Below, one piece after another: positions 27,737 to 38,181 of a stretch of 64,000 bases of DNA. Origin of the DNA: Hydrocarboniphaga sp. (GTDB lineage Bacteria > Pseudomonadota > Gammaproteobacteria > Nevskiales > Nevskiaceae); assembly GCF_028291725.1 (NCBI RefSeq), contig NZ_JAQGNT010000092.1, positions 62,001-126,000 on the forward strand, given 5' to 3'. Position 1 is the stretch's first letter. Each line of letters opens with the position of its first letter. The translations under genes and the position numbers were made by a program. The notes beneath the pieces were generated by a model, which saw only the letters and a program-made list of their open reading frames with translations, had not been told where the DNA came from and did no database searches.

Positions 27737-27904
27737 CTAGTCCGCTGAATCGGAGAAATCAGATGTGCCCGACCGCCCGTTCCGCGCACGCTGCTGCGTC
27801 AGAAATGCTCGCAATAGTCACCACTATTGCTGTGCTTTCTTCCTTGCATCGCACACGGCCCGACACGCCCGGACCCATCCGCTTCCTCCGATTCAGCGGA
27901 CTAG
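27737..27904. mobile_element. MITE-like element: perfect terminal inverted repeats with CTAG flanks
   Basis: CTAGTCCGCTGAATCGGAG at 27737-27755 and its exact reverse complement CTCCGATTCAGCGGACTAG at 27886-27904; no coding capacity inside. Confidence 0.6.
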
Positions 27905-29121
27905 TCGCTCGGCAGTGGGGTAGGGAGTAACAAAGTCGTCGTGAATCCCGACACAGGCGGAGTCATCCAGCGACGCGCCCGTCCGCGACCCAAGGACTGC
28001 ACCTTGCCCGCAGCCGCAAGAGAGTCGAGTGCGCGCTGTACGGTGCGCTGGCCGGCTCCAAGCGCAAGCGCCAGGGCCGAACTCGACCAGGATTCACCGT
28101 CGGTAAGAAAAGCGAGCACCGCTGCATGCTGTTCCTCGACAGGCCGTGCCAGCACGACGGCTTCGCTTGCGCGACGCGGGACCAATGCAAACCCTCGTTT
28201 CGTCGCGATCACGTTGGCCAGCGGTCGAAGCATCGTGCGAAGCCGCCCGATTTCGACTCGCAGCCGCGCGCGATGCGATTCATCGGCGTGTTTCGCTCGG
28301 AATGCCCCTGCGATGAGCGCGCCCCTGGCCACGTCCCCGGGCCAGGCTTCGCTCAGCGCGCGTGCGAGCGAGAACAAAACCGGACGTCTGGCGAGCGACA
28401 CCGACGTCTGCGCGTCACGCACGACATGACGGAACGCGTCCACGACGAAAGCCTCCGACGCCAGCAAGGCTTCAACCTCATCGAGCAGAAGAGTCCGCTC
28501 CTCGTTACACGCGATCAGGCGCGCCGCGGGCATGTCCAAGACCAGGGACGCACTGTCAATCTCCGCCGTCAGCGCCGGGATGCTGGCGTAGCGCGCGGCC
28601 AGCGTTGCACGAGCAAGCGCAGCGCGTGCCGTCTTCGCCTGCAGCCGTCGTATCGCGATTCCCGCAGCGATCAGTTTATGGACGGCCCTCGACGCCGGCG
28701 GTACGAGTGCGGCGTCGAGCTTGGCGAGCGCACGCTCGGCCTGGTCGAGATTGCCGATCAGTAGAAGGCGCCGGACTTCCAGATATCGCGCATGCGCGAC
28801 GTTCACCCGGTCCCCGTGATCTTCGAGTGTTGCCCGCGCTGCGTCTAAGGCTTTCGCGGGCCAGCCCAAGTCGCGCGAGGCCAGTGCGATCTCGGCCTCG
28901 GCGACGACGCACCGCGCCCGGGCCACGGGCGCTTTCGGGCCGAAGGCGCGCGCCGCGCTTCGCAGCAGCGCCTTCGCGCGAACCAGATCGCCGAGTTGCG
29001 CCATCGCAATGCCTCGAAGCGCGAGCGCAGGTGCGTCGTCGCGCAAGGCGACTCGCTTCAGCGCGCCGAGAGGATCACCTGCCGCCAGGGCACGTGCCGC
29101 CGCCGTAATCAACGAGTCCAT
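27901..29121 (-). CDS. Regulator-like protein with TPR-like N-terminal part and C-terminal winged-helix
   Basis: Ala/Leu-rich helical repeats and SSALALALGAGQRTVQRALDSLAAAGKVQSLGRGRARRW; adjacent to DUF899/DUF2182 genes. Confidence 0.6.
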   Translation of the reverse strand: MDSLITAAARALAAGDPLGALKRVALRDDAPALALRGIAMAQLGDLVRAKALLRSAARAFGPKAPVARARCVVAEAEIALASRDLGWPAKALDAARATLEDHGDRVNVAHARYLEVRRLLLIGNLDQAERALAKLDAALVPPASRAVHKLIAAGIAIRRLQAKTARAALARATLAARYASIPALTAEIDSASLVLDMPAARLIACNEERTLLLDEVEALLASEAFVVDAFRHVVRDAQTSVSLARRPVLFSLARALSEAWPGDVARGALIAGAFRAKHADESHRARLRVEIGRLRTMLRPLANVIATKRGFALVPRRASEAVVLARPVEEQHAAVLAFLTDGESWSSSALALALGAGQRTVQRALDSLAAAGKVQSLGRGRARRWMTPPVSGFTTTLLLPTPLPSD

Positions 29122-29239
29122 TTGAATCCCGACACACTTGTCACTCCCACTGTTTCCTTGCCCATTCCTAATCTATCCCGGCACCACCAAGCAACGCGCC
29201 GTATCGAGATCGGTACGACGAAACCATGGAGATAGACCG

Positions 29240-30016
29240 ATGACGACACAGATGACCGGAACGCGGAAGCAGTGGCTCGCCGCACGCCTCGACCTGCTCG
29301 AGGCGGAAAAGGAGCACACCCGGCGCAGCGACGAACTGGCGCAGCGACGGCAGGCGCTGCCCTGGGTTCGGATCGACAAGGCGTATCGATTCGAGACGGA
29401 CGCGGGTAGCGCCTCGCTGGCAGATCTGTTCCAGGGCCGATCGCAACTGCTCGTCTACCACTTCATGTTGGGCCCCGACTACAAGGCGGGGTGCCCGTCC
29501 TGCTCGGCGATCGCGGACGGCTTCGACGGCTTTGCGGTCCACCTGGCGAATCACGACGTCATGCTCTCGGCCGTGTCGCGGGCGCCGCTTGCGAAGCTCC
29601 AGGGGTACAAGCAAAGGATGGGCTGGAGTTTCCCCTGGGCGTCCTCGTTCGGCAGCGACTTCAATTTCGACTTCAACATCTCGTTCACCGAGGAGCAGCA
29701 GCGCGAAGGGGGTATCGAATACAACTACGAGCGTGGCGGCCACGCAATGGACACGACGCAGGTGCCGGAGCCCGTCGCCCGGATCGCGGCCTCATGCGGA
29801 ACCGACGCGCCAACATTCGCCCGCGACCGGCCGGGCATGAGCGCCTTCGTGCTCGAGGACGGCGTCGTTTACCACACGTATTCCACCTATTCGCGCGGAC
29901 TGGACGGCCTGTGGGGCATGTATCAGTGGCTGGATCGCGCGCCAAGGGGGCGTAACGAGAGCGGGGTCTGGTGGCGGCGCAATGACGAGTACGGGCAGCC
30001 TCGGGCGGCAGCGTGA
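29240..30016 (+). CDS. DUF899 thioredoxin-like protein
   Basis: QLLVYHFMLGPDYKAGCPSCSAIADGFDGFAVHLANHDVMLSAVSRAPLAKLQGYKQRMGWSFPWASSFGSDFNFDF. Confidence 0.92.
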   Translation: MTTQMTGTRKQWLAARLDLLEAEKEHTRRSDELAQRRQALPWVRIDKAYRFETDAGSASLADLFQGRSQLLVYHFMLGPDYKAGCPSCSAIADGFDGFAVHLANHDVMLSAVSRAPLAKLQGYKQRMGWSFPWASSFGSDFNFDFNISFTEEQQREGGIEYNYERGGHAMDTTQVPEPVARIAASCGTDAPTFARDRPGMSAFVLEDGVVYHTYSTYSRGLDGLWGMYQWLDRAPRGRNESGVWWRRNDEYGQPRAAA

Positions 30017-30804
30017 ACCGGGTTGCCGCACGCGATCGAGCATTCTTCGGCTTCTCGGCCCTGCTGTTCACCGCCAGCGCGGTGGTGACGCTGGTCTGGT
30101 CCGCATCGATGTCGGCGATGGGCGCCATGCCGATGCCGGGCGGCTGGACCATGTCGATGGCGTGGATGCGGATGCCCGGGCAGACCTGGCTCGGCGCCGG
30201 CGCCTCGTTCCTCGGCATGTGGGTCGTGATGATGGCAGCGATGATGCTGCCATCCCTGGTGCCGATGCTGGGGCGCTACCGTCGCGCCGTTGGCCATGCC
30301 GGGGAGCCGCGCCTGGGCCGGCTGACGGTGCGGGTGGGGCTCGGCTATTTCGCCGTGTGGACCGCGGTCGGAATGGCCGCCTTTCCGCTCGGCGCCGCAT
30401 TGGCCGCGATCACGATGCGGTACCCGACACTGGCGAGCGCCGCTCCGATCGCGGTCGGTGTGGTGATCGTGATCGCCGGCGCACTGCAGTTCGGCGCATG
30501 GAAGGCCCATCAGCTCGCCGGTTGCCGGGATTTGGCGAAGTGCGACCTAAGCTTGCCGGCGGACGCCGGCACGGCCTGGCGACACGGCCTGCGCCTCGGG
30601 CTGCACTGCAGCTACTGCTGTGCCGGCCTGACGGTGACGCTGCTCGTCGTCGGCGTCATGGACCTGCGCGCGATGGCAGCCGTGACGGCGGCCATCACCC
30701 TCGAACGCCTCGCGCCGGCCGGTGAGCGCATCGCGCGAGCCATCGGAGCCGTCGTCGTCGGCGCGGGGCTGGTCCTCATCGGGCGAGCGGCCGGGCTCGG
30801 ATAA
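30013..30804 (+). CDS. DUF2182 predicted metal-binding membrane protein
   Basis: WLGAGASFLGMWVVMMAAMMLPSLVPML; GLHCSYCCAGLTVTLLVVGVMDLRAM. Confidence 0.9.
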   Translation: MNRVAARDRAFFGFSALLFTASAVVTLVWSASMSAMGAMPMPGGWTMSMAWMRMPGQTWLGAGASFLGMWVVMMAAMMLPSLVPMLGRYRRAVGHAGEPRLGRLTVRVGLGYFAVWTAVGMAAFPLGAALAAITMRYPTLASAAPIAVGVVIVIAGALQFGAWKAHQLAGCRDLAKCDLSLPADAGTAWRHGLRLGLHCSYCCAGLTVTLLVVGVMDLRAMAAVTAAITLERLAPAGERIARAIGAVVVGAGLVLIGRAAGLG

Positions 30805-30825
30805 GAGACTTGGAATCCGCGCGAA

Positions 30826-30960
30826 CCTCACCCCCTCATCCCCTCTCCCGCTTGCGGGAGAGGGTGGCGCGGAGCGCCGGGTGAGGGGCTTCTTCACGCC
30901 GAACAGCCCCTCATCCGCCCCTTCGGGGCAGCATCGAACGCAAGCGGGAGAGGGGGACTT
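30826..30960. repeat. GC-rich nested hairpin repeat (REP-like / terminator)
   Basis: CCCTCTCCCGC-TT-GCGGGAGAGGG at 30841-30864 inside an outer CCTCACCC/GGGTGAGG stem, followed by a related degenerate copy. Confidence 0.65.
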
Positions 30961-31207
30961 CTCGTTGCGGTAGTGCCATCCCCTCTTGGCCGAGATGTTT
31001 TTGCATTCGGTTCACAGCAGCGGCAAGCCTTCGACAAGCGCTTTGCATGTCTCTAAGCAGAATCAGCATTGGACAACATCGCTGTTGAATAGCAATCTGT
31101 CAGCCGGAGGGTAGGAGCCAGACCCAAACCGACTGAAGGCCTCTGAACGGTGTCCGCAGTCAGTAATCGGTCTGCATCAAACGAAAAGCGAGCGGAGAGA
31201 CGGCAAG

Positions 31208-31624
31208 GTGTTCAAGCAGATTTGCTTTTTTCGGAAGCGCCCGGACATGACCATGGAGGAATTCATGGACTACTACGAGAATCAGCATTCGCAGCTGTCC
31301 AAGCGGGCCGGCCGTGCGCCCTCGATCCCGAACGCGGTGCGCTATGTCCGGCGCTACCTGCAGCCGGAAAAGAATCCCGTCACCGGTGAAGTCTACGACG
31401 CGGGCTACGACTGCATCATGGAGATCTGGTGGAACAGCCGCCAGGACTTCGAGAACTCGCAGAAGATCATCAGCTCGCCCGACCGCATCGCCTTCGTCAA
31501 GGAGGACGAGACGAAGCTCTTCTCCAGTCATGCCAACCCGGTTTGCTCGGTGATCGAATATGAGTCGCCGATGGGGCCGAACGGCGAAATGACGCAGGTA
31601 GAGTTGAGCTACGGCGAAAGATAA
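31208..31624 (+). CDS. EthD domain protein
   Basis: MFKQICFFRKRPDMTMEEFMDYYENQHSQLSKRAGRAPSIPNAVRYVRRYL. Confidence 0.8.
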   Translation: MFKQICFFRKRPDMTMEEFMDYYENQHSQLSKRAGRAPSIPNAVRYVRRYLQPEKNPVTGEVYDAGYDCIMEIWWNSRQDFENSQKIISSPDRIAFVKEDETKLFSSHANPVCSVIEYESPMGPNGEMTQVELSYGER

Positions 31625-31649
31625 CGGTCCAGCAAGGAGACTTTCTTTT

Positions 31650-32165
31650 ATGAGTGACGAATCCTCCGCCGCCATCAGCGCCGTCAGGCGCGATTGGGCG
31701 GCAGAACATCGGCTGGCGTACCTGCGCTCGGGCGGCGCCGAAGGCCACATCATGGACATCAGTGCCGTCGGCGGCCGCAGCTTCGCCACGCATTGCCTGA
31801 TCAAGTACCGGGGCCGCGTGAGCGGGAAAATCTTCATCACGCCGCTGTGTTATGCCGATATCGGTGGCGAGGTGGTGATTTGCGGATCGAAAGGCGGCGC
31901 TGACCACCATCCCGCCTGGTATCTGAACCTGGTCGCCAGCTCGCTGATCGAGTTTCAGATCGCGACCCAGGCTTTCCGCGGGACATGGCGCGAACCCGAG
32001 GGCGCCGAGCGCGACAAGGTCTGGTCTTTCTTCATCGACTGCCATCCGTTCTACGCCGCTTATCAGGCGGCGACTGAACGCGTTTTGCCGCTGGTGATGT
32101 TCAAGGCCATCGAGTCAACACCGGTGTTCAAGGAGTCCGATGCGACCGGTATCAGGCAGAACTGA
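31650..32165 (+). CDS. Deazaflavin-dependent nitroreductase family protein
   Basis: GKIFITPLCYADIGGEVVICGSKGGADHHPAWYLNLVASSLIEFQIATQAFRGTWREPEGAERDKVWSFF. Confidence 0.85.
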   Translation: MSDESSAAISAVRRDWAAEHRLAYLRSGGAEGHIMDISAVGGRSFATHCLIKYRGRVSGKIFITPLCYADIGGEVVICGSKGGADHHPAWYLNLVASSLIEFQIATQAFRGTWREPEGAERDKVWSFFIDCHPFYAAYQAATERVLPLVMFKAIESTPVFKESDATGIRQN

Positions 32166-32277
32166 CAGTCCGTCGTCCCGGACCGAGTAGCGACATCGCG
32201 CCAAACAGTCAATCTATCGAAGCCATACGAAGATCGTGCATCCTGTTTGGCGATACCACGCAACCTGATCCCAAGCC

Positions 32278-33447
32278 ATGAACGCACGCACGCTAGACTG
32301 CTCCGACATTGACCAGTATCTCGGTAAACCGCTGGATTTCTCTCCGATCCGCGAACCCATCGCCAACAACGACATCCGTCGCTGGGTCCACGCGATGCAT
32401 TATCCGAACCTGCTGCACTTCGATCCTGCCTACTCGGCGGCCAGTCGCTGGGGCAGGCTGGTGGCACCGCAGAGCTTCCCGATCGCCGCCGACGACGGTC
32501 ACGGCGCCGCGCCGGCTTGCGTTGGCAGGATCGAGAACTCGCACCTGCTCTTCGGTGGCGACGAATGGTGGTTCGAGGACCGCCGCGTGTTCGGCGGCGA
32601 CATGATCTTCAACGAGCGCATTCCTTTCGACTACGTCGTCAAGGAAACCAAGTTCGCAGGCCCCACCTGCTTTCAGCGCGGCGACAATTTCTACCGCAAC
32701 CAGGACGGCGAACTGCTGGCCAAGCACCGCTCCACCGCGATTCGTTACTCGGCACATGCCGGTGGCGAGTCGGTCAATCTGGACGACGCCGAAGACCCGG
32801 AGTGGAGCGAGGAGCAGATCGCAGCCCTCGAGGAGCGCAAGCTGGCCTGGGTGCAGATGCTGCACGCGCTGGGCCACAAGCAGCGCTGGTGGGACGATGT
32901 GAAAGTCGGCGAGCAGCTACCCGAACGCGTTTTCGGAGTGCACTCCATCGCCAGCTTCGCGACCGAATGGCGCGCCTATCTGGTCAATACCTGGGGCACG
33001 ATGAATCTGCGCAAGCAGGACTTGCTCGCAATGGGCTTCACGCCGGAGATGGCGGGTTTCGAGAACGACCCCGACATGCAGCTGATCAACCCCTCGCTCA
33101 CCGACGGCGCCTATTACGGCCCCTCGCGCGGCCATCTGTTCCCGCGCTTTGCGCGCAAGATCGGCATGCCGCGCGCCTACGGTTACGGTGCATCGATGGG
33201 CGCCTGGGTAACGGACTATCTGGCCGGCTGGGCTGGTGAACATGGCGCCGTCGTCCACTCGGTCGCCAACTACCGCGGCCCCGCGCTGTCCGGCGACATC
33301 ACCATCCAGACCGCTGAAATCGTCGACAAGCTGGTCGATGACAAGGGCCGCCACCTGGTTCAAATCAAGCACAAGATGGCCAATCAGAAGGGCGCCATCA
33401 TGTGTACTGCGACGGCGGAAGTCCGGCTGCCGAAGAAGCCGGCCTGA
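32278..33447 (+). CDS. MaoC/FAS1-like double-hotdog dehydratase
   Basis: N-terminal FAS1-like dehydratase region and C-terminal MaoC-like part ...SRGHLFPRFARKIGMPRAYGYGASMGAWVTDYLAGW. Confidence 0.75.
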   Translation: MNARTLDCSDIDQYLGKPLDFSPIREPIANNDIRRWVHAMHYPNLLHFDPAYSAASRWGRLVAPQSFPIAADDGHGAAPACVGRIENSHLLFGGDEWWFEDRRVFGGDMIFNERIPFDYVVKETKFAGPTCFQRGDNFYRNQDGELLAKHRSTAIRYSAHAGGESVNLDDAEDPEWSEEQIAALEERKLAWVQMLHALGHKQRWWDDVKVGEQLPERVFGVHSIASFATEWRAYLVNTWGTMNLRKQDLLAMGFTPEMAGFENDPDMQLINPSLTDGAYYGPSRGHLFPRFARKIGMPRAYGYGASMGAWVTDYLAGWAGEHGAVVHSVANYRGPALSGDITIQTAEIVDKLVDDKGRHLVQIKHKMANQKGAIMCTATAEVRLPKKPA

Positions 33448-33490
33448 TCAGCAGGCAGCAGGTCAATCGAGCTGCGTTGCGGCTCCTTCA

Positions 33491-33570
33491 GTAGGTCGGC
33501 AATCCCTTGCCGACATGTACCCTTGGATGCGCCACCGAGGCCTCACGTCGGCAAGGGTTTGCCGACCTAC
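33491..33570. repeat. Dispersed intergenic palindrome, family A copy 2
   Basis: GTAGGTCGGCAATCCCTTGCCGAC ... GTCGGCAAGGGTTTGCCGACCTAC; same 80-bp length and orientation as 7525-7604. Confidence 0.85.
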
Positions 33571-33678
33571 GATGTCGTCCGGGTTTTCAGCTTGCGTTTG
33601 AAAGCCTGACGGGTTGGCGGCAAACTTTGGCGCGTGGCCAGGACGGCTCGCCAAAATCCGCCCCGGGGGAGAGGCGTC

Positions 33679-34461
33679 ATGACACCTTCAACTGACGCTG
33701 CGGGGACAGGCTTCGATAGCACCGTTGCGGCGCCTGCCGTCCTCGTCATCGATGCCGATCCGGTGCGCCGCCATCTCAGCGTTTTGATGCTCAGGCGACT
33801 CGGATGCCCCTTGTCGCAAACCGCTGAAAGCCTCGAGCACGCGGCCGCGCTGCCGGAGAGCGGAGCGTACGACGTGGTACTGCTCGACCTCGCCGCCGAT
33901 GAGCCGCATGCGCTTGACGCCCTGTGCACCTGGTTCCAGACGCAGGCGGCGCCTGCACCGCACATCATCGCGGTCACCGGCGCGGATTCCGCCGATCTTC
34001 GCGACTCGTGCCTGGCAACCCAGGGCGTCGTCCAGTTGAGGCGGCCGCTGACGCGCGACGCGCTGGCGGCGGCGCTGGCCGCTGCCGCGGTATCGCCTTG
34101 CCGTGCCGACGCCGATTTCAATCCCCTGACATGGTCGGAATGGTTGCGGGTGTTCGGCGAGCGGGGGCTCACCGAAGTGGTGGCCGTCATGACGGCGGAT
34201 CTCGGCGAGCAGCAGCGCCGCCATGCGGCCGCGGCTCAGGCAGGCGACCTGTACGCGCTCCGCCAGATCGCCCATGCGCTCCGCGGCGCCAGCCTGCAGT
34301 TCGGCGCCGAGGCCTTGGCCGATCTGTGCAATCGCGCGGAGAGCGCCGCGCTCGCCGGCGACGGCCCGCAAGCGCTGAGCCTTGGCAAGCAGATGATGAC
34401 GCGGCACACGGCGCTGGTCGCGCGCATGCAGCGACAGTCCGGGCTGCTGCAGCGGGCATGA
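33679..34461 (+). CDS. Receiver-like domain plus Hpt domain protein
   Basis: [23 protein letters not shown]...[10 protein letters not shown]; Hpt [28 protein letters not shown]. Confidence 0.75.
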   Translation: MTPSTDAAGTGFDSTVAAPAVLVIDADPVRRHLSVLMLRRLGCPLSQTAESLEHAAALPESGAYDVVLLDLAADEPHALDALCTWFQTQAAPAPHIIAVTGADSADLRDSCLATQGVVQLRRPLTRDALAAALAAAAVSPCRADADFNPLTWSEWLRVFGERGLTEVVAVMTADLGEQQRRHAAAAQAGDLYALRQIAHALRGASLQFGAEALADLCNRAESAALAGDGPQALSLGKQMMTRHTALVARMQRQSGLLQRA

Positions 34462-34465
34462 GATC

Positions 34466-37345
34466 ATGATCTCCGTTCGCAGCTTCATCGGCGTCATTGC
34501 CTTCGTCGTGCTGGCCTTGCTTGCCGCACTGGCTTACGTCACGCATCTGCAATCGCGCAATGCGCAGTTTCAAACGGCAGCGGAGACCCGGCGCACCGAG
34601 TCCTACCGGCTGGCCGAGCAGATGCGCCAAAGCTCCAACGAGCTGACGATGATGGTGCGGCTGTATGTCTCCACCGGCGAACCGCGCTACCGCGACGACT
34701 TCGAGCAGATTCTCGCGATCCGCAACGGCACCGCGCCGCGGCCGCTGGGATACGACGGCTCGTTCTGGGACCGGGCCTTGGCGCATGGCACTGAGCACCT
34801 GCAGCTCGGCCCGCCCAAATCCTTGACCGATCTGATGCGCGAGGCGCAATTCACCGCCCAGGAGTTCGATGCGCTGAACGCATCGCGGAGCATCTCCGAC
34901 CGCCTGGCGCAGATCGAGACCGAGGTGATGAGCGGCCTGGCGGCCTTAGCCATCAAGCCGGACGATCCGCACTACGCCGAGCGCGTGCAGCCCCTGTACC
35001 GGCGCCTGGTCGGCGCCGACTACTACGGCTACAAGGACCAGATCATGGCGGCCATCGAGGGCTTCATCGCCCTGGTCGACCGTCGCGCTCTTGCCGACAT
35101 CGAGCAGCTGCGTGCGCAGAGCAGCGGCCTGCTGCGCCTGCAGATCGCGCTGGTCGCAGGCCTGATCCTGGTGAGCATCGCCAGCTTCATCGCCGCAAGC
35201 CGTGGCCTGGTGCGGCCGCTGCACGGCCTGATCGCGATCACGCGGCGCATCGCCGCGGGCGACTACGGGCGGCGCGTCTCGCTGCGCTCGGCCTCGGAGC
35301 TGCGGCAACTCGGCGCGAGCTTCAACGAGATGGCCGGCGCGATCCAGGCCGACATCGCCCATCGCGAAAAGGCCGAGCAGCTGGCGCTGGAGGCGCGGGC
35401 CGAGGCCGAACGCGCCAACCAGGCCAAGAGCGCCTTCCTGGCCAACATGAGCCACGAGATCCGCACACCGCTGAATGCGGTGATCGGCATGTCGGAGCTG
35501 CTGCGCGATACCGCGCTCGATGCGGAGCAGCGCGACAGCGTCGAGATCATTCACGGCAGCGGCGAACATCTGCTGTCGGTGATCAACGACATCCTCGACT
35601 TCACCAAGGTCGAGGCCGGCATGGTGGAGCTGGACGAGCAGGTGTTCGAGCTGCGCCGCACCATCGAAGAGGCGCTGGAGCTGGTCGCTGGAAAGGCCGC
35701 TGAAAAGCATCTCGATCTGGCTTGCGAGTTCGCGCCCGACACGCCCGAAGTGATCAAGGCCGACCGTGCCCGCGTGCGCCAGATCGTCGTGAACTATCTT
35801 TCCAACGCGGTGAAATTCACCGAGCGTGGCGACGTGCTGGTGACGGTCTCGGCCGCCGTCATCGAAGACTGCCGTTACCGCATCCGGATCGCGGTGCGCG
35901 ACTCCGGTATCGGCATTCCGGCGGATCGCCTCGACCGCCTGTTCAAGACTTTCAGCCAGGTCGACGCCTCGACCACGCGCCGCTACGGCGGCACCGGCCT
36001 GGGCCTGGCTATCAGCAAGCGTCTGGCCGAGCGCATGGGCGGCGATGTGGCGGTCGACAGCCATCCGGGCCTGGGCTCGGTGTTCCACTTCAGCTTCATC
36101 GCCGAAAGTGATCCGCAGTGGCCTGCGCCCATGCGTGCGGATGCGTCGCTGTTGCGGAACAAGCGTCTGCTGGTGGTCGACGACAACACAACCAACCGCC
36201 GCATCCTGCGCGCTACCGCGCAGGCCTGGGGCATGCAGGTGAGCGATACCGGATCACCCGAGGAGGCGCTGGTCTGGATCGAGCAGGGCCAGGCTTTCGA
36301 TCTCGCGGCGCTCGACTACCTGATGCCCGGCCTCGACGGCATCGCGCTGGCTCAGCGCATTCGCGCGCATCGCAGCGCCGCTCAGCTGCCGCTGCTGCTG
36401 CTCAGCAGCGAACGGCGCACCGCTCGCAGCCTCCCGGACTTTCAGCTGGTGATGCTCAAGCCGCTGCGCCGCAGCGCGCTGCTCGATGCCTGCGTGGAAT
36501 TGCTCGGCGGCGGCCGCCGCGCAGCTGAGATCCCGAAGGCGGCCGCCGGCGCCGTTGCCGCCAGGCCGCTGCGCATCCTGCTGGTCGAAGACAACCCCAT
36601 CAACCAGACCGTGGCGCTGCGCATGCTGCAGGCGATCGGCTACTCCGCCGATCTGGCCGACAACGGCCTGGCGGCGGTGCAGGCGGTCGAGCGCCAGCGC
36701 TACGACCTGGTGCTGATGGACGTGCAGATGCCGGTCATGGACGGCTTCGAGGCCACGCGCCGCATCCGCCGCATGCCACCCGAGCGGCAGCCGCGCATTT
36801 TTGCGATGACCGCCAGCGTGCTCGACAGCGAGCGCCAGGAATGCATCGCCGCGGGCATGGAGCAGCACATCGCCAAACCGATCCGCAAGCTGCAGCTGGA
36901 GACGGTGTTGCGCGAAGTGGCGGAGGGCCTGCGCAAGGCCGGGCCGCAAACCGAGACCCCGAGCGCGGCCGAGCCGAGCGTATCCGCCGACGCGCGTCAG
37001 CAGGCGCTCGCGAGCCTGATCGACGAAGTCGGTGCCGAAGGTGCCGCCGAAGTGCTCGACACCATGATCGGCAATGCCGCCCAGGCCTGCGCCGCGTTGC
37101 GCGAGGCGGTCGCGCGCAGGGACCTGCGGCGCTTGCGGCGCGAGCTGCACAGCATGAAGGCCAACTGCGCGATGGTCGGTGCAGCGGAGTTGTCGGCCCG
37201 TTGCGGGCAGCTTGAACGCGCGATCCGCGAGGATGCCGTCGGCGAAGGCTTCGAAGCGCCGGTCGAGTCGATCGCGATCCGCTACTCCGAGCTGGCCGAG
37301 GAATTGACCCGCCACCGCGGCGATCTGCAAACTGCTGACACTTAG
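34466..37345 (+). CDS. Hybrid sensor histidine kinase (HAMP-HisKA-HATPase-REC-REC-Hpt)
   Basis: [45 protein letters not shown]; two receivers ([23 protein letters not shown]); Hpt [16 protein letters not shown]. Confidence 0.95.
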   Translation: MISVRSFIGVIAFVVLALLAALAYVTHLQSRNAQFQTAAETRRTESYRLAEQMRQSSNELTMMVRLYVSTGEPRYRDDFEQILAIRNGTAPRPLGYDGSFWDRALAHGTEHLQLGPPKSLTDLMREAQFTAQEFDALNASRSISDRLAQIETEVMSGLAALAIKPDDPHYAERVQPLYRRLVGADYYGYKDQIMAAIEGFIALVDRRALADIEQLRAQSSGLLRLQIALVAGLILVSIASFIAASRGLVRPLHGLIAITRRIAAGDYGRRVSLRSASELRQLGASFNEMAGAIQADIAHREKAEQLALEARAEAERANQAKSAFLANMSHEIRTPLNAVIGMSELLRDTALDAEQRDSVEIIHGSGEHLLSVINDILDFTKVEAGMVELDEQVFELRRTIEEALELVAGKAAEKHLDLACEFAPDTPEVIKADRARVRQIVVNYLSNAVKFTERGDVLVTVSAAVIEDCRYRIRIAVRDSGIGIPADRLDRLFKTFSQVDASTTRRYGGTGLGLAISKRLAERMGGDVAVDSHPGLGSVFHFSFIAESDPQWPAPMRADASLLRNKRLLVVDDNTTNRRILRATAQAWGMQVSDTGSPEEALVWIEQGQAFDLAALDYLMPGLDGIALAQRIRAHRSAAQLPLLLLSSERRTARSLPDFQLVMLKPLRRSALLDACVELLGGGRRAAEIPKAAAGAVAARPLRILLVEDNPINQTVALRMLQAIGYSADLADNGLAAVQAVERQRYDLVLMDVQMPVMDGFEATRRIRRMPPERQPRIFAMTASVLDSERQECIAAGMEQHIAKPIRKLQLETVLREVAEGLRKAGPQTETPSAAEPSVSADARQQALASLIDEVGAEGAAEVLDTMIGNAAQACAALREAVARRDLRRLRRELHSMKANCAMVGAAELSARCGQLERAIREDAVGEGFEAPVESIAIRYSELAEELTRHRGDLQTADT

Positions 37346-37403
37346 TTCAGGGGGAAGCCGGAACCAACGACGCGCTGCCAATGCGTCCGGCCGGCTCGGG
37401 AAC

Positions 37404-38060
37404 ATGGATCCAGTTGCAACCGAGACGGAACTCGCGGTGATCATCGCCGACGACCACCCCTTGTTCCGGGTGGCGCTGCGCCTTGGCGTGCGCTCAGTGG
37501 CGCCTCTGGCGCGCACGGTTGAAGTCGACACCTTCGATTCGCTCAAGACCGCGGCGGCTGCGCATCCCGACGCGGCGCTGGTGCTGCTGGACCTGCTGAT
37601 GCCGGGGGCCGAGGCGCTGTCCTCGCTGGAGTTCCTGCGTTCACATTTTCCGGCGCTGCGCGTCGCGATCGTGTCCGGCGTGGAGCAGGGCGGCCTGATG
37701 CGAACTGCCCGGGCGCTCGGCGCGGTCGGCTTCGTGCACAAGTCGGCGACGCCGGAAATCATGCAGCGCGCGCTGCACCAGCTGCTCGGCAACGCCGGCA
37801 GCTGGTGGCCCGAGCCGGCCGCGACCGAGGCACCGATGCAGGACGCGGCGGCGGCGAAGCTGGAGCGTCTGTCGCGCCAGGAGCTGCGCGTGCTGCTGCA
37901 GATCAAGGACGGGCGTCTCAACAAGCAGATCGCCGGCGATCTCGGTATCAGCGAATCCACGGTCAAGTCCCACATCAGCACCATCCTGCACAAGCTCGAC
38001 CTGCGCAGCCGCACCCAGGTCGCGGTGTTCGCGCAAAAACTGCTGTCCGGGACTCAATGA
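37404..38060 (+). CDS. NarL/LuxR-family response regulator
   Basis: VIIADDHPLFRVALRLGV; LLDLLMPG; LSRQELRVLLQIKDGRLNKQIAGDLGISESTVKSHISTILHKL. Confidence 0.95.
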   Translation: MDPVATETELAVIIADDHPLFRVALRLGVRSVAPLARTVEVDTFDSLKTAAAAHPDAALVLLDLLMPGAEALSSLEFLRSHFPALRVAIVSGVEQGGLMRTARALGAVGFVHKSATPEIMQRALHQLLGNAGSWWPEPAATEAPMQDAAAAKLERLSRQELRVLLQIKDGRLNKQIAGDLGISESTVKSHISTILHKLDLRSRTQVAVFAQKLLSGTQ

Positions 38061-38181
38061 CCTCGACCTGTCCCGTTATTTCATCGGGCCTTCAAATGCC
38101 CTGACTAAGCTGAGCGGATCAACCAGGGGATGCCGAAATGAAATCCAAGCCGCAAGCGCACTACAGCCGGAGCACACGCTC

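Noticed and set aside
36254-38014. 586-aa minus-strand ORF opposite hybrid kinase and response regulator
   Set aside because: Antisense artefact; plus strand motifs are unambiguous.
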